Assembly: GCA_964513205.1 (NCBI GenBank)
Contig: CAZELP010000001.1
Coordinates: 99,037-163,036, forward strand
Direction of reading: 5' to 3'
Origin: JAGVJT01 sp964513205
GTDB lineage: Bacteria > Pseudomonadota > Gammaproteobacteria > Legionellales > Legionellaceae
Length of the DNA stretch: 64,000 bases
Part shown: positions 36,242-44,779 of the stretch, one piece after another
Layout: every line of letters starts with the position of its first letter
Numbering within the stretch: position 1 is the stretch's first letter
Position numbers and translations under genes: made by a program
Notes under the pieces: generated by a model
Told to the model about the DNA's origin: nothing
Database searches by the model: none
What the model saw: only the letters and a program-made list of their open reading frames with translations

Positions 36242-37465
36242 TTAAAATTTTCTTAGAACAATCGCCGCATTGGCTCCGCCGAACGCAAAATGGTTTGATA
36301 ACGCAATGTCGACAGTAGCGGCTCTTGCCCTGTTTGGGACATAATCGAGGTCACAATGTTCATCTTGAGTATTGAGGTTAATTGTCGGAAGTAGCAAGTC
36401 ATTTTGCATACTTAAAATTGTGGCAATGATTTCCATCGCGCCCGCAGCTCCAATTGGGTGTCCGGTCATAGCTTTTTGTGCCGTGATTGGAATTTCATAG
36501 GCTCGATTGCCAAAAATTTGTTTGATGGTTTGTGTTTCTGTTAAATCGTTTAATACGGTTCCAGTACCATGTGCACTGATGTATTGAATATCGTTCACTG
36601 ATACACGTGCATCGTCGAGAGCGGCAAGAATAGCTCTCGATTGGCCTGCGCTATCTGGTGCCGTGACATGATGAGCGTCGCAGCTTGCTCCAAATCCTAA
36701 AATTTCAGCATAAATGGTTGCTCCGCGAGCTTTTGCATGTTCATAATCTTCTAGGATCAGCAAACCGGCTCCATCTGCCATGACCATGCCGTCTCGTGTT
36801 TTATCGAAAGGGCGACAGGCTGATTCAGGTGTTTCGTTGCGGGTAGACATGACACGAAGTTTACACCAAGCGGCCATAATGGTTTCCCAAACCAAAGATT
36901 CTGTCCCTCCGCAAATGGCGACGGATAATTTTCCCGAGCTAATCTGTTGAAATGCTTGACCAATGGCTTCCGCGGAAGACACACACGCATTGGATATTGT
37001 GGAGTTTGGGCCACCAAGACCAAATGCAATTGCCACATGATTTGCAACAGAATTGGGCATTCCTCGGATAACAGTTAGTGCAGGGATTTTTCTCCAGCCC
37101 TCGGTGTAGAAGGTTTTGTAAGCGCCCTCAAGCTCAGGTGCCCCTCCAAGGCTTGTGCCCACATATGTGCCAGCCAGTGCAAGTTCTTGTGGTGTTAAAC
37201 CAGCTTGAACAATCGCTTCGTGTGCACAATAGAGTGCGTATTGGGCGACGCGTGGATATCGCTTGGGTTTGTTGAATTCAGGCAAATGGTCAAGTGGCAA
37301 ATCTGATATTTCGGCAGCAATTTGAGTTGTATATGATGAGGGGTCGTAGCATTGAATCCTTCGGATTCCACATTGCCCTTCAGAGGCCGCATTCCAAAAC
37401 TGAGATAAACCATTTCCGATGGATGAGGCTATCCCCATGCCTGTCACAACAACCCGATTTTTCAT
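36242..37465 (-). CDS. Beta-ketoacyl-ACP synthase, FabF-like
   Basis: 407 residues from the ATG at 37465 (the TTG two codons earlier is rejected). The Cys-His-His triad is present: SNACVSSAEAIG, HGTGTVLNDLTE and AQKAMTGHPIGAAGAM. N-terminal RVVVTGMG and C-terminal NHFAFGGANAAIVLRKF are typical of KAS I/II. Position before lpxD suggests it may supply chain-extended acyl-ACP for lipid A; it might also be a second FabF or FabB. Specificity cannot be read from the sequence. Confidence 0.92.
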   Translation of the reverse strand: MKNRVVVTGMGIASSIGNGLSQFWNAASEGQCGIRRIQCYDPSSYTTQIAAEISDLPLDHLPEFNKPKRYPRVAQYALYCAHEAIVQAGLTPQELALAGTYVGTSLGGAPELEGAYKTFYTEGWRKIPALTVIRGMPNSVANHVAIAFGLGGPNSTISNACVSSAEAIGQAFQQISSGKLSVAICGGTESLVWETIMAAWCKLRVMSTRNETPESACRPFDKTRDGMVMADGAGLLILEDYEHAKARGATIYAEILGFGASCDAHHVTAPDSAGQSRAILAALDDARVSVNDIQYISAHGTGTVLNDLTETQTIKQIFGNRAYEIPITAQKAMTGHPIGAAGAMEIIATILSMQNDLLLPTINLNTQDEHCDLDYVPNRARAATVDIALSNHFAFGGANAAIVLRKF

Positions 37466-37509
37466 GCACAATCCTCACTCACCCAGCACCCCCTGCTTTG
37501 ATAGTCCAT

Positions 37510-37537
37510 ACTATAAATCAGAGCTTGATTCTGTCAA
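37510..37537 (-). promoter_or_regulatory. Likely promoter of fabF-like-lpxD-polA
   Basis: On the minus strand a perfect TTGACA (37532-37537), a 16-base spacer and TATAGT (37510-37515). It lies about 45 bases before the gene and back-to-back with the atp promoter. Confidence 0.6.
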
Positions 37538-37558
37538 GTTAAATTTAGATTCAGAGCA

Positions 37559-37587
37559 TTGCGTCTTTGGTGTGATTCATCTATAAT
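37559..37587 (+). promoter_or_regulatory. ATP synthase operon promoter
   Basis: TTGCGT (37559-37564), a 17-base spacer and a perfect TATAAT (37582-37587). Transcription would start near 37594, about 19 bases before atpI. Confidence 0.65.
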
Positions 37588-37612
37588 CCGCGCCGAAGAT
37601 AAAGGTGATTCT

Positions 37613-37996
37613 GTGAAAAATAAGCAAGGTCTACGCGGTGCCTGGAGATTTGTGATCATCCAGCTTTTGTTTATTTTACTGATGGCACGCCTTGCTAATG
37701 CTATTTTGGGATTAGAAAGCATGTTTTCAGTGCTCATGGGTGGTGCGGTTTCGCTTCTTCCGAATGCTTGTTTTTCTTGGATTGTTTTTGGGCGATTCAA
37801 GGCCGTCGAGCTCAGGCAATATTTAAAACGTGTTTATCGCGGTGAAGCATTTAAAATAGTCCTCACGGCTTGTCTTTTTGCTTTTGTTTTTTGTTTTTTG
37901 AAGCGAATTGTCCCGTGGGTATTTTTAACGAGCTTTCTTCTTACACAAAGTGTGATATGGGCAGCTCCCTGGATTTTTTACGATAAGAGAGTGTGA
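37613..37996 (+). CDS. atpI: ATP synthase assembly protein AtpI
   Basis: 127 residues from the GTG at 37613, with AAGGTGA just before it; a longer frame from 37559 would start inside the promoter. Four hydrophobic segments are seen. AtpI helps assemble the c-ring and is poorly conserved in sequence, so its naming rests on topology and on being first in the atp operon. It ends three bases before atpB. Confidence 0.8.
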   Translation: MKNKQGLRGAWRFVIIQLLFILLMARLANAILGLESMFSVLMGGAVSLLPNACFSWIVFGRFKAVELRQYLKRVYRGEAFKIVLTACLFAFVFCFLKRIVPWVFLTSFLLTQSVIWAAPWIFYDKRV

Positions 37997-37999
37997 TAA

Positions 38000-38836
38000 A
38001 TGATATCAAGTACTGAATATATCAAACATCATTTGACTTACCTGACTTTGAATCTGAAAACGATGGAGCTGGGTTCAAAGGGTGGATTTTGGACACTCAA
38101 TTTAGACACGGTCTTCTTTTCTGTTTTGCTTGGAACTCTGGTGCTAGGTTTTATGTATGTGTGTGCTCGAAAAGTCACCACTGGCGTTCCAGGGAAGATG
38201 CAAAATCTTGCTGAGACAATGCTTGACTTTGCAAATGCTCAAGTCAATGACTGTTTTCACGGAAAGAGCAAGGTAATAGGCCCCTTAGCTTTGACTATAT
38301 TTCTTTGGGTCTTCTTAATGAATTTCATGGATATCTTGCCTGTTGATGTTTTACCGATTGTAGCGGGTGCTTTCGGGCTACATCATCTAAAAGTAGTGCC
38401 AACTACGGATTTGAACTTAACTTTTGGCATGTCGCTCTCTGTTTTTTGCTTGATTTTGTTCTACAGTATCAAAATCAAGTCAGCTAAAGGCTTTATAAAA
38501 GAATTGACCTTAAACCCGTTCAACCATCCTTTGGCCATTCCTTTCAATTTTCTTCTTGAGTCGGTTACACTGTTGTCTCGACCCATTTCCTTGGCTTTGC
38601 GGTTGTTTGGTAATTTGTACGCCGGAGAGTTAATCTTTATTTTGATTGCACTTTTTACGCTAAACTCAACTGCGAGTCTTTCTTTTTCAGGCGCGGCATT
38701 GAGCTTGACACAGTTTTTGTTGGCCCTTGGCTGGTCGATTTTTCATATTCTCGTTATCACGTTACAGGCGTTTATCTTCATGGTCTTGACCATTGTTTAT
38801 TTAAGCCTCGCTCACGAAGATCACGAGACGCATTAA
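38000..38836 (+). CDS. atpB: ATP synthase Fo subunit a
   Basis: 278 residues, multi-pass. The essential arginine lies in SRPISLALRLFGNLYAGELI (about residues 194-213), and the C-terminal ILVITLQAFIFMVLTIVYLS is typical. It forms the proton half-channels against the c-ring. Confidence 0.96.
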   Translation: MISSTEYIKHHLTYLTLNLKTMELGSKGGFWTLNLDTVFFSVLLGTLVLGFMYVCARKVTTGVPGKMQNLAETMLDFANAQVNDCFHGKSKVIGPLALTIFLWVFLMNFMDILPVDVLPIVAGAFGLHHLKVVPTTDLNLTFGMSLSVFCLILFYSIKIKSAKGFIKELTLNPFNHPLAIPFNFLLESVTLLSRPISLALRLFGNLYAGELIFILIALFTLNSTASLSFSGAALSLTQFLLALGWSIFHILVITLQAFIFMVLTIVYLSLAHEDHETH

Positions 38837-38868
38837 TCATTTTTAATTAAACAAATAGGGGAAAAAGT

Positions 38869-39138
38869 ATGCAAGCAGTTAATTTAATCGCACAAGTTCA
38901 AAGTATGACGGTTATTGCAGTGGCACTATTGATTGGCTTAGGCGCCTTGGGAACTGCGATTGGCTTCGGTCTTTTAGGTGGAAAATTTTTGGAAGGTGCT
39001 GCAAGACAACCTGAAATGGTTCCGATGCTTCAAGTTAAAATGTTTATCGTTGCAGGTCTGCTTGATGCTGTTGCAATGATCGGTGTGGGTATCGCGTTGT
39101 TCTTCACGTTTGCCAACCCATTCATCAGCGGCTTATAA
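38869..39138 (+). CDS. atpE: ATP synthase Fo subunit c
   Basis: 89 residues forming a hairpin of two helices. The polar loop is GAARQPE and the ion-binding carboxylate is the Asp in GLLDAVAMIGVG, a proton-type site without the Na+ ligands. A ribosome site GGGGAAA precedes the ATG. Confidence 0.97.
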   Translation: MQAVNLIAQVQSMTVIAVALLIGLGALGTAIGFGLLGGKFLEGAARQPEMVPMLQVKMFIVAGLLDAVAMIGVGIALFFTFANPFISGL

Positions 39139-39183
39139 ACACGACGGGGACTTTCCTAGTCGTCGTTACGGGAGAAATAAACG

Positions 39184-39654
39184 GTGGACATTAATATCAC
39201 ACTGATTGTTCAAATGCTTGTTTTTGCCGCATTTGTTTGGTTTACCATGACTTTTGTTTGGCCTCCATTGACAAAAGCATTGGAAGAGCGGCAAAACAAA
39301 ATTGCAGATGGCTTAGCTGCCGCTGAACGTGGCCGACGCGAGCTCGAGCTTTCTCAGCAACGTGCTAAAGATGAGCTTAAAAAAGCAAAAGTTGAAGCTG
39401 CGGATATTATTGAGAAAGCACATCATCGCGCTTCTCTCTTGATTGAAGAAGCGAAAGAAGAAGCCCGACTTGAGGTTCAACGTACGGCGAGAGTTGCTTC
39501 TGAGCAATTGGCTCAAGAGGTTGGTCAAGCGCGTGAATCTTTGCGTAAACAAGTGGGTGAGTTAGCTATTCTATGTGCTGAAAAAATTCTAAAACGCGAG
39601 ATCGATGAAAAAGCAAGTCAAGCGTTGATGGATAACTTGATTGAAGAGATCTAA
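39184..39654 (+). CDS. atpF: ATP synthase Fo subunit b
   Basis: 156 residues with a GTG start behind GGGAG. One N-terminal membrane helix is followed by a long charged coiled-coil stalk (EERQNKIADGLAAAERGRRE onward). It forms the peripheral stalk that holds F1 to Fo. Confidence 0.96.
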   Translation: MDINITLIVQMLVFAAFVWFTMTFVWPPLTKALEERQNKIADGLAAAERGRRELELSQQRAKDELKKAKVEAADIIEKAHHRASLLIEEAKEEARLEVQRTARVASEQLAQEVGQARESLRKQVGELAILCAEKILKREIDEKASQALMDNLIEEI

Positions 39655-39657
39655 ATT

Positions 39658-40203
39658 ATGTCGAACCAAGCAAGCATAGCAAGGCCCTACGCAAAAGCCA
39701 TCTTTGAACACGCAGAAGCTTGTGGTGAGCTTCCTCTGTGGTCAATGTGCTTGGCGAGTTTTGCCAAATTGATGGGAGAGTCATCACTTGTTTCTCTTCT
39801 CAAAAATCCAACGCTAGAAATCGATGCTCAGGTTGATATTTTAATCAGCCTAGTGAGCAAAACGCTACAGCACTCGCCCAAGCATTTGCAGCAGTTTGTC
39901 CATGTATTGGCCGCGAATAAGCGTCTTTTTGCTCTTCCTGAGATTGCGGTGGTTTTTGAGCAATTAAAAGCAGAACAAGAGCGTACGCTAGCTGTAGAAG
40001 TAACTTCTTTTACCGCACTGACGTCGCAGCAAAAGCAGCGTTTAACAGAAGCCCTAAGCCGGAAGCTCAATCGAAGTGTGACTTTGACTGAAAAACTTGA
40101 TCCCTCTCTTCTGGGTGGCGCTGTTATTCGTGCTCATCATTTGGTTATTGATGCCTCAGTGAAGGGTCAACTGTTAAAACTAGCAGCCAGTTTGGCTGCT
40201 TAA
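39658..40203 (+). CDS. atpH: ATP synthase F1 subunit delta
   Basis: 181 residues starting SIARPYAKAIFEHAEACGEL, a standard delta N-terminus, with the C-terminal LDPSLLGGAVIRAHHLVIDASVKG. It links the b stalk to the top of F1. It begins three bases after atpF. Confidence 0.95.
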   Translation: MSNQASIARPYAKAIFEHAEACGELPLWSMCLASFAKLMGESSLVSLLKNPTLEIDAQVDILISLVSKTLQHSPKHLQQFVHVLAANKRLFALPEIAVVFEQLKAEQERTLAVEVTSFTALTSQQKQRLTEALSRKLNRSVTLTEKLDPSLLGGAVIRAHHLVIDASVKGQLLKLAASLAA

Positions 40204-40220
40204 TTGAGAGGATGGTTTCC

Positions 40221-41774
40221 ATGTCACAATCCATAGCATTAAATCCTTCCGAAATTAGTGAACTGATTAGACAAAAAATAGAGCAATTTAAAGTCGTTTC
40301 TGATTCGCGTAATGAAGGTACAATTGTTAGTTTAAAAGATGGTATTGCAACACTCGAAGGTCTTGAAGATGTCATGCAAGGTGAGATGATTGAATTTGAC
40401 AATCATGTCTATGGTCTTGCATTGAACCTAGAGCGTGATTGCGTTGCAGTCGTTATTTTAGGTGATGCAACAGGCCTTTCTGAAGGTCAAAAGGGTCGTT
40501 GTACAGGGCGAATTCTGGAAGTTCCTGTTGGTCGTGCTCTTTTAGGACGTGTCGTCGATGCTTTAGGAAATCCGATAGACGGCAAAGGCCCTATCGATGC
40601 TGAGCGTTTATCACCGATTGAAAAAGTTGCACCAGGTGTTATTGAGCGTCAATCAGTTAGCCAACCTGTTCAAACAGGTTTGAAAGCGGTTGATGCGATG
40701 ATTCCTGTTGGTCGTGGTCAGCGTGAGTTGATTATTGGAGACCGTCAAACAGGTAAAACAGCGATTGCAATTGACGCCATCATCAACCAAAAAGACACCG
40801 GCGTGCTTTGCGTTTATGTTGCAATTGGTCAGAAGGCTTCTTCTATTGCGGCTATCGTACGTAAACTTGAGGAACATGACGCGTTGAAACACACGATTGT
40901 TGTGGTCGCAAGCGCTGCTGATTCTGCTGCGTTGCAGTTTATCGCACCTTATTCTGGATGCTCGATGGGTGAGTATTTCATGGAGCGAGGAGAAGATGCT
41001 CTAATCGTTTATGATGATTTGACGAAACAAGCATGGGCTTATCGTCAAATATCTTTGTTGTTAAGACGACCACCTGGACGTGAAGCTTATCCTGGCGATA
41101 TTTTCTATCTACATTCTCGTCTGTTAGAGCGTGCTTCTCGTATCAGCGCTGCTTATGTTGAACAGTTGACTGGTGGTGAGGTTAAAGGCCGTACAGGTTC
41201 ATTAACCGCACTTCCAATCATTGAAACACAAGCCGGTGACGTTTCTGCTTTCGTACCAACTAACGTGATTTCTATTACTGACGGACAAATCTTCTTGGAT
41301 GTTGATTTATTCAACTCGGGTGTTCGTCCTGCGATTAATACGGGTTTGTCTGTTTCGCGTGTAGGTGGAGCGGCGCAAACAAAAATCATGAAAAAGCTTG
41401 GTGGCGGAACTCGTCTTGCGCTTGCTCAGTTTAGAGAGTTGGAGGCGTTTTCTCAGTTTGCTTCTGATTTGGATGATGCAACTCGCAAGCAGCTTGAGCG
41501 TGGTCAACGGATTACTGAGTTGATGAAACAGAAGCAATACAATCCGTTTTCTGTTGCAGACATGGCTGTTTCTTTATTTATCGCAGAAAAGGGTTACTTA
41601 GACGATATTCCCGTGGCAGAAGTGGGTGCATTTGAAGCCGCTCTTCGTAGTGTCATGCATACTCAGCATGCTGATTTATTGAAGCAAATCAATGAAACAG
41701 GTGCTTACGATGATGCGATAGAAAAAGCATTGAAATCTGCTGTGGATGAGTTTAAGCGCACAGGCAGTTGGTAA
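40221..41774 (+). CDS. atpA: ATP synthase F1 subunit alpha
   Basis: 517 residues from the ATG at 40221. GAGAGG is nine bases upstream of this ATG but directly touches an in-frame ATG at 40212, so the second is preferred. P-loop GDRQTGKT and the arginine finger region RPAINTGLSVSRVGGAAQ are intact. Confidence 0.97.
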   Translation: MSQSIALNPSEISELIRQKIEQFKVVSDSRNEGTIVSLKDGIATLEGLEDVMQGEMIEFDNHVYGLALNLERDCVAVVILGDATGLSEGQKGRCTGRILEVPVGRALLGRVVDALGNPIDGKGPIDAERLSPIEKVAPGVIERQSVSQPVQTGLKAVDAMIPVGRGQRELIIGDRQTGKTAIAIDAIINQKDTGVLCVYVAIGQKASSIAAIVRKLEEHDALKHTIVVVASAADSAALQFIAPYSGCSMGEYFMERGEDALIVYDDLTKQAWAYRQISLLLRRPPGREAYPGDIFYLHSRLLERASRISAAYVEQLTGGEVKGRTGSLTALPIIETQAGDVSAFVPTNVISITDGQIFLDVDLFNSGVRPAINTGLSVSRVGGAAQTKIMKKLGGGTRLALAQFRELEAFSQFASDLDDATRKQLERGQRITELMKQKQYNPFSVADMAVSLFIAEKGYLDDIPVAEVGAFEAALRSVMHTQHADLLKQINETGAYDDAIEKALKSAVDEFKRTGSW

Positions 41775-41846
41775 GACGGAAGGTTTGTCGTGTCTCTTCA
41801 AATATTGGCACGACTCCTTTACCTAACATTGAGGTGAAGCAGAACT

Positions 41847-42713
41847 ATGGCTGGAGCAAAAGAGATTCGCTCGAAAATTGCGAGCATTAAAAATACGCAG
41901 AAAATTACGCGGGCGATGGAAATGGTTGCAGCGAGTAAAATGCGTAAGACACAAGATCGGATGCGCTCGTCTAAGCCTTATGCAACCAAGATCTATGATG
42001 TAGTGAAGCATTTGGCTCGTGCGCATGCAGAGTATCGTCATCCTTTTATGATGGAAAGGCCGATCAAAAGCGTTGGCGTGATTGTTGTGACCTCGGATCG
42101 TGGTTTGTGTGGCGGTTTGAACGTCAATTTGTTTCGAGATACCTTGAACCAAATTCGACAATGGCGTGCAGAAGGTTATGAAGTCAAACTTTGTATTATT
42201 GGCCGAAAAGGTCAAGCCTTTTTTAAACGTGTAGGCGGTGATGTTTTAGCCTCTGTCGAGCAGATTGGTGATACACCAACGCTGCAAGACCTGGTTGGAT
42301 CTGTAAAAGTGATGCTCGATGCATTTGAATCCGCTGATTTGGATGCGCTGCACATTGTGTATAATGAATTTGTCAACACAATGACCCAAAAGCCTCGAAT
42401 AAAGCAGCTACTGCCTTTGCCTCGTGATGAAGGTGATGGTAAATCTTTGGGACATCATTGGGATTATATCTATGAGCCTGATCCCAGAGAACTCATTTCT
42501 GGCTTGCTGACACGTTATATTGAGCTTCAGGTTTATCAAGCAGTGGTTGAAAACATTGCTTGTGAGCAGGCAGCAAAAATGATCGCCATGAAAAGTGCAA
42601 CAGATAACGCAGGCGAGTTAATTAAAACATTTCAATTGGCGTACAACAAAGCGCGACAAGCGGCCATTACTCAAGAATTGGCAGAGATTGTCGGTGGTGC
42701 AGACGCAATATAA
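41847..42713 (+). CDS. atpG: ATP synthase F1 subunit gamma
   Basis: 288 residues. The N-terminus AKEIRSKIASIKNTQKITRA and the C-terminus ARQAAITQELAEIVGGADAI are hallmark gamma sequences. It is the rotating central shaft. About 70 bases separate it from atpA. Confidence 0.97.
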   Translation: MAGAKEIRSKIASIKNTQKITRAMEMVAASKMRKTQDRMRSSKPYATKIYDVVKHLARAHAEYRHPFMMERPIKSVGVIVVTSDRGLCGGLNVNLFRDTLNQIRQWRAEGYEVKLCIIGRKGQAFFKRVGGDVLASVEQIGDTPTLQDLVGSVKVMLDAFESADLDALHIVYNEFVNTMTQKPRIKQLLPLPRDEGDGKSLGHHWDYIYEPDPRELISGLLTRYIELQVYQAVVENIACEQAAKMIAMKSATDNAGELIKTFQLAYNKARQAAITQELAEIVGGADAI

Positions 42714-42725
42714 AGAGGGTATACG

Positions 42726-44126
42726 ATGAGCGTAGAATCAACGATGCAAGTAGTAGGTGAAGTGGTTCAAGTAATCGGTGCGGTTGTCGACGTGGAGTTT
42801 TCCCGTCAAGACGTGCCAAAAGTGTATGATGCATTGCACGAAGTTGATGGTCAGCTTGTGTTTGAAGTTCAGCAACAGCTAGGCGATGGCGTTGTGCGCA
42901 CGATTGCGATGGGTTCTACTGATGGCTTGAAAAGAGGAATCAAAGTTAGAAACACAGGCAATCCAATTCAAGTCCCGGTTGGCAAAAAAACACTTGGTCG
43001 TATCATGAACGTTTTGGGTGAACCGGTTGATAATGGTGGAGATATCGGATCTGATGAATTCTGGTCTATTCATCGAAAAGCGCCTAGTTATGAAGAGCAA
43101 GCGGGTAGCCAAGAGCTGCTTGAGACTGGAATTAAAGTCATTGACTTACTCTGTCCTTTTGCAAAAGGCGGAAAGGTTGGTCTTTTCGGTGGTGCCGGTG
43201 TAGGTAAGACCGTTAACATGATGGAATTGATTCGTAACATCGCCATTGAGCATAGTGGTTATTCTGTTTTTGCCGGGGTGGGTGAGCGTACTCGTGAAGG
43301 AAATGACTTCTACCATGAGATGAAAGACTCTAATGTTTTGGACAAAGTATCTTTGGTTTACGGTCAGATGAACGAGCCACCAGGGAACCGTTTGCGTGTG
43401 GCTTTGACTGGGTTAACGATGGCTGAGAAATTCCGTGACGAAGGTCGAGATGTACTCTTCTTCGTTGATAACATTTATCGTTATACTTTGGCGGGCGTAG
43501 AAGTATCTGCACTATTAGGTCGAATGCCTTCTGCTGTGGGTTATCAGCCTACTTTGGCTGAAGAGATGGGTGCTTTACAAGAGCGAATCACGTCAACAAA
43601 AACAGGTTCGATTACATCGATTCAAGCAGTTTATGTTCCTGCAGATGACTTGACTGACCCGTCTCCTGCGACCACATTTGCGCATTTGGATGCAACAGTT
43701 GTGTTGTCACGTCAAATTGCTGAAATGGGAATTTATCCTGCAGTTGATCCATTGGATTCGACTTCAAGACAGCTGGACCCATTGGTTGTTGGCCAGTTGC
43801 ATTATGATACAGCGCGTCGTGTGCAGCAATGTTTACAACGTTACAAAGAGTTGAAAGACATCATTGCAATTCTCGGTATGGATGAGTTGTCAGAAGAAGA
43901 TAAGCGCGTCGTTTCAAGAGCACGTAAAATTCAGCGCTTCTTGTCTCAGCCTTTCTTCGTTGCTGAAGTGTTCACAGGTTCACCAGGAAAGTATGTGCCA
44001 TTGAAAGATACAATCCAAGGATTCCAGCGTATTTTATCAGGCGAGTTTGACGATTTACCTGAGCAGGCATTCTACATGGTGGGTAATATTGACGAAGCAA
44101 TTGCGAAAGCAAAAACGCTGGTATGA
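42726..44126 (+). CDS. atpD: ATP synthase F1 subunit beta
   Basis: 466 residues. Catalytic P-loop GGAGVGKT, FAGVGERTREGNDF and the DELSEED-like MDELSEEDK motif are present. The N-terminus (about 9 residues before VVQVIGAVVDVEF) is slightly longer than in E. coli. Confidence 0.98.
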   Translation: MSVESTMQVVGEVVQVIGAVVDVEFSRQDVPKVYDALHEVDGQLVFEVQQQLGDGVVRTIAMGSTDGLKRGIKVRNTGNPIQVPVGKKTLGRIMNVLGEPVDNGGDIGSDEFWSIHRKAPSYEEQAGSQELLETGIKVIDLLCPFAKGGKVGLFGGAGVGKTVNMMELIRNIAIEHSGYSVFAGVGERTREGNDFYHEMKDSNVLDKVSLVYGQMNEPPGNRLRVALTGLTMAEKFRDEGRDVLFFVDNIYRYTLAGVEVSALLGRMPSAVGYQPTLAEEMGALQERITSTKTGSITSIQAVYVPADDLTDPSPATTFAHLDATVVLSRQIAEMGIYPAVDPLDSTSRQLDPLVVGQLHYDTARRVQQCLQRYKELKDIIAILGMDELSEEDKRVVSRARKIQRFLSQPFFVAEVFTGSPGKYVPLKDTIQGFQRILSGEFDDLPEQAFYMVGNIDEAIAKAKTLV

Positions 44127-44140
44127 TGGGGCAAGATGAG

Positions 44141-44566
44141 ATGGCTATAACCACACATCTGGACATTGTCAGTGCTGAAAAATCTGTCTATTCGGGTCTT
44201 GTTGAAAGAGTAACGGTGACGGGCATTCTGGGAGAGGTTGGAATACACCCGGGCCACGCGCCTTTGCTTACAGCATTAAAGCCAGGAGAGATTCGATTCA
44301 GGGCTTTGCATGGCCAAGAAGATGAAATTTACTATGTGTCTGGTGGTATGCTCGAGGTGCAACCGCATTCGGTTACCGTTCTTGCAGACGTTGTTGAAAG
44401 AGCGGATCATTTGGATGAAGCACTCGCTTTAGAAGCAAAAGCTCGAGCGGAAGAGGCTATGGCGAATCGTAACACCGAGATTGATTATACAGTTGCTGCT
44501 GCAGAATTGGCACGAGCTGTTGCTCAAATTCGAGCGATTCAAAAAATGCGCACCAAGCACAAGTAA
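44141..44566 (+). CDS. atpC: ATP synthase F1 subunit epsilon
   Basis: 141 residues from the ATG at 44141, giving the usual MAITTHLDIVSAEKSVYSG; an alternative ATG at 44123 overlaps the atpD stop. An N-terminal beta sandwich with GILGEVGIHPGHAPLLTALKPG is followed by two C-terminal helices that can inhibit ATPase. The last gene of the operon. Confidence 0.95.
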   Translation: MAITTHLDIVSAEKSVYSGLVERVTVTGILGEVGIHPGHAPLLTALKPGEIRFRALHGQEDEIYYVSGGMLEVQPHSVTVLADVVERADHLDEALALEAKARAEEAMANRNTEIDYTVAAAELARAVAQIRAIQKMRTKHK

Positions 44567-44590
44567 CTTTTAATCAAGTTTGCTTCATCT

Positions 44591-44621
44591 AAAAAAGCTC
44601 GGATTTATCCGGGCTTTTTTA
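44591..44621 (+). terminator. Intrinsic terminator of the atp operon
   Basis: AAGCTCGGA and TCCGGGCTT pair (one G-T) around a TTTA loop, flanked by A6 and T6. It sits 25 bases beyond the atpC stop. Confidence 0.92.
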
Positions 44622-44722
44622 TTCAGCATCGATTTAGCCAAGGCGGCAAACCAAATATCTGGAGTGAAGCATCACTCATTTTTAAAATCACCTGGAATAA
44701 ATACCAACATTCCGTATAAATT

Positions 44723-44750
44723 TTGACTAAAATCCATAGATGGCTATACT
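44723..44750 (+). promoter_or_regulatory. Promoter of the PaaK-like gene
   Basis: TTGACT (44723-44728), 16 bases, TATACT (44745-44750); about 29 bases before the start codon. Confidence 0.55.
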
Positions 44751-44779
44751 CATGATATAGAGATTATTGAGGCTATGTC

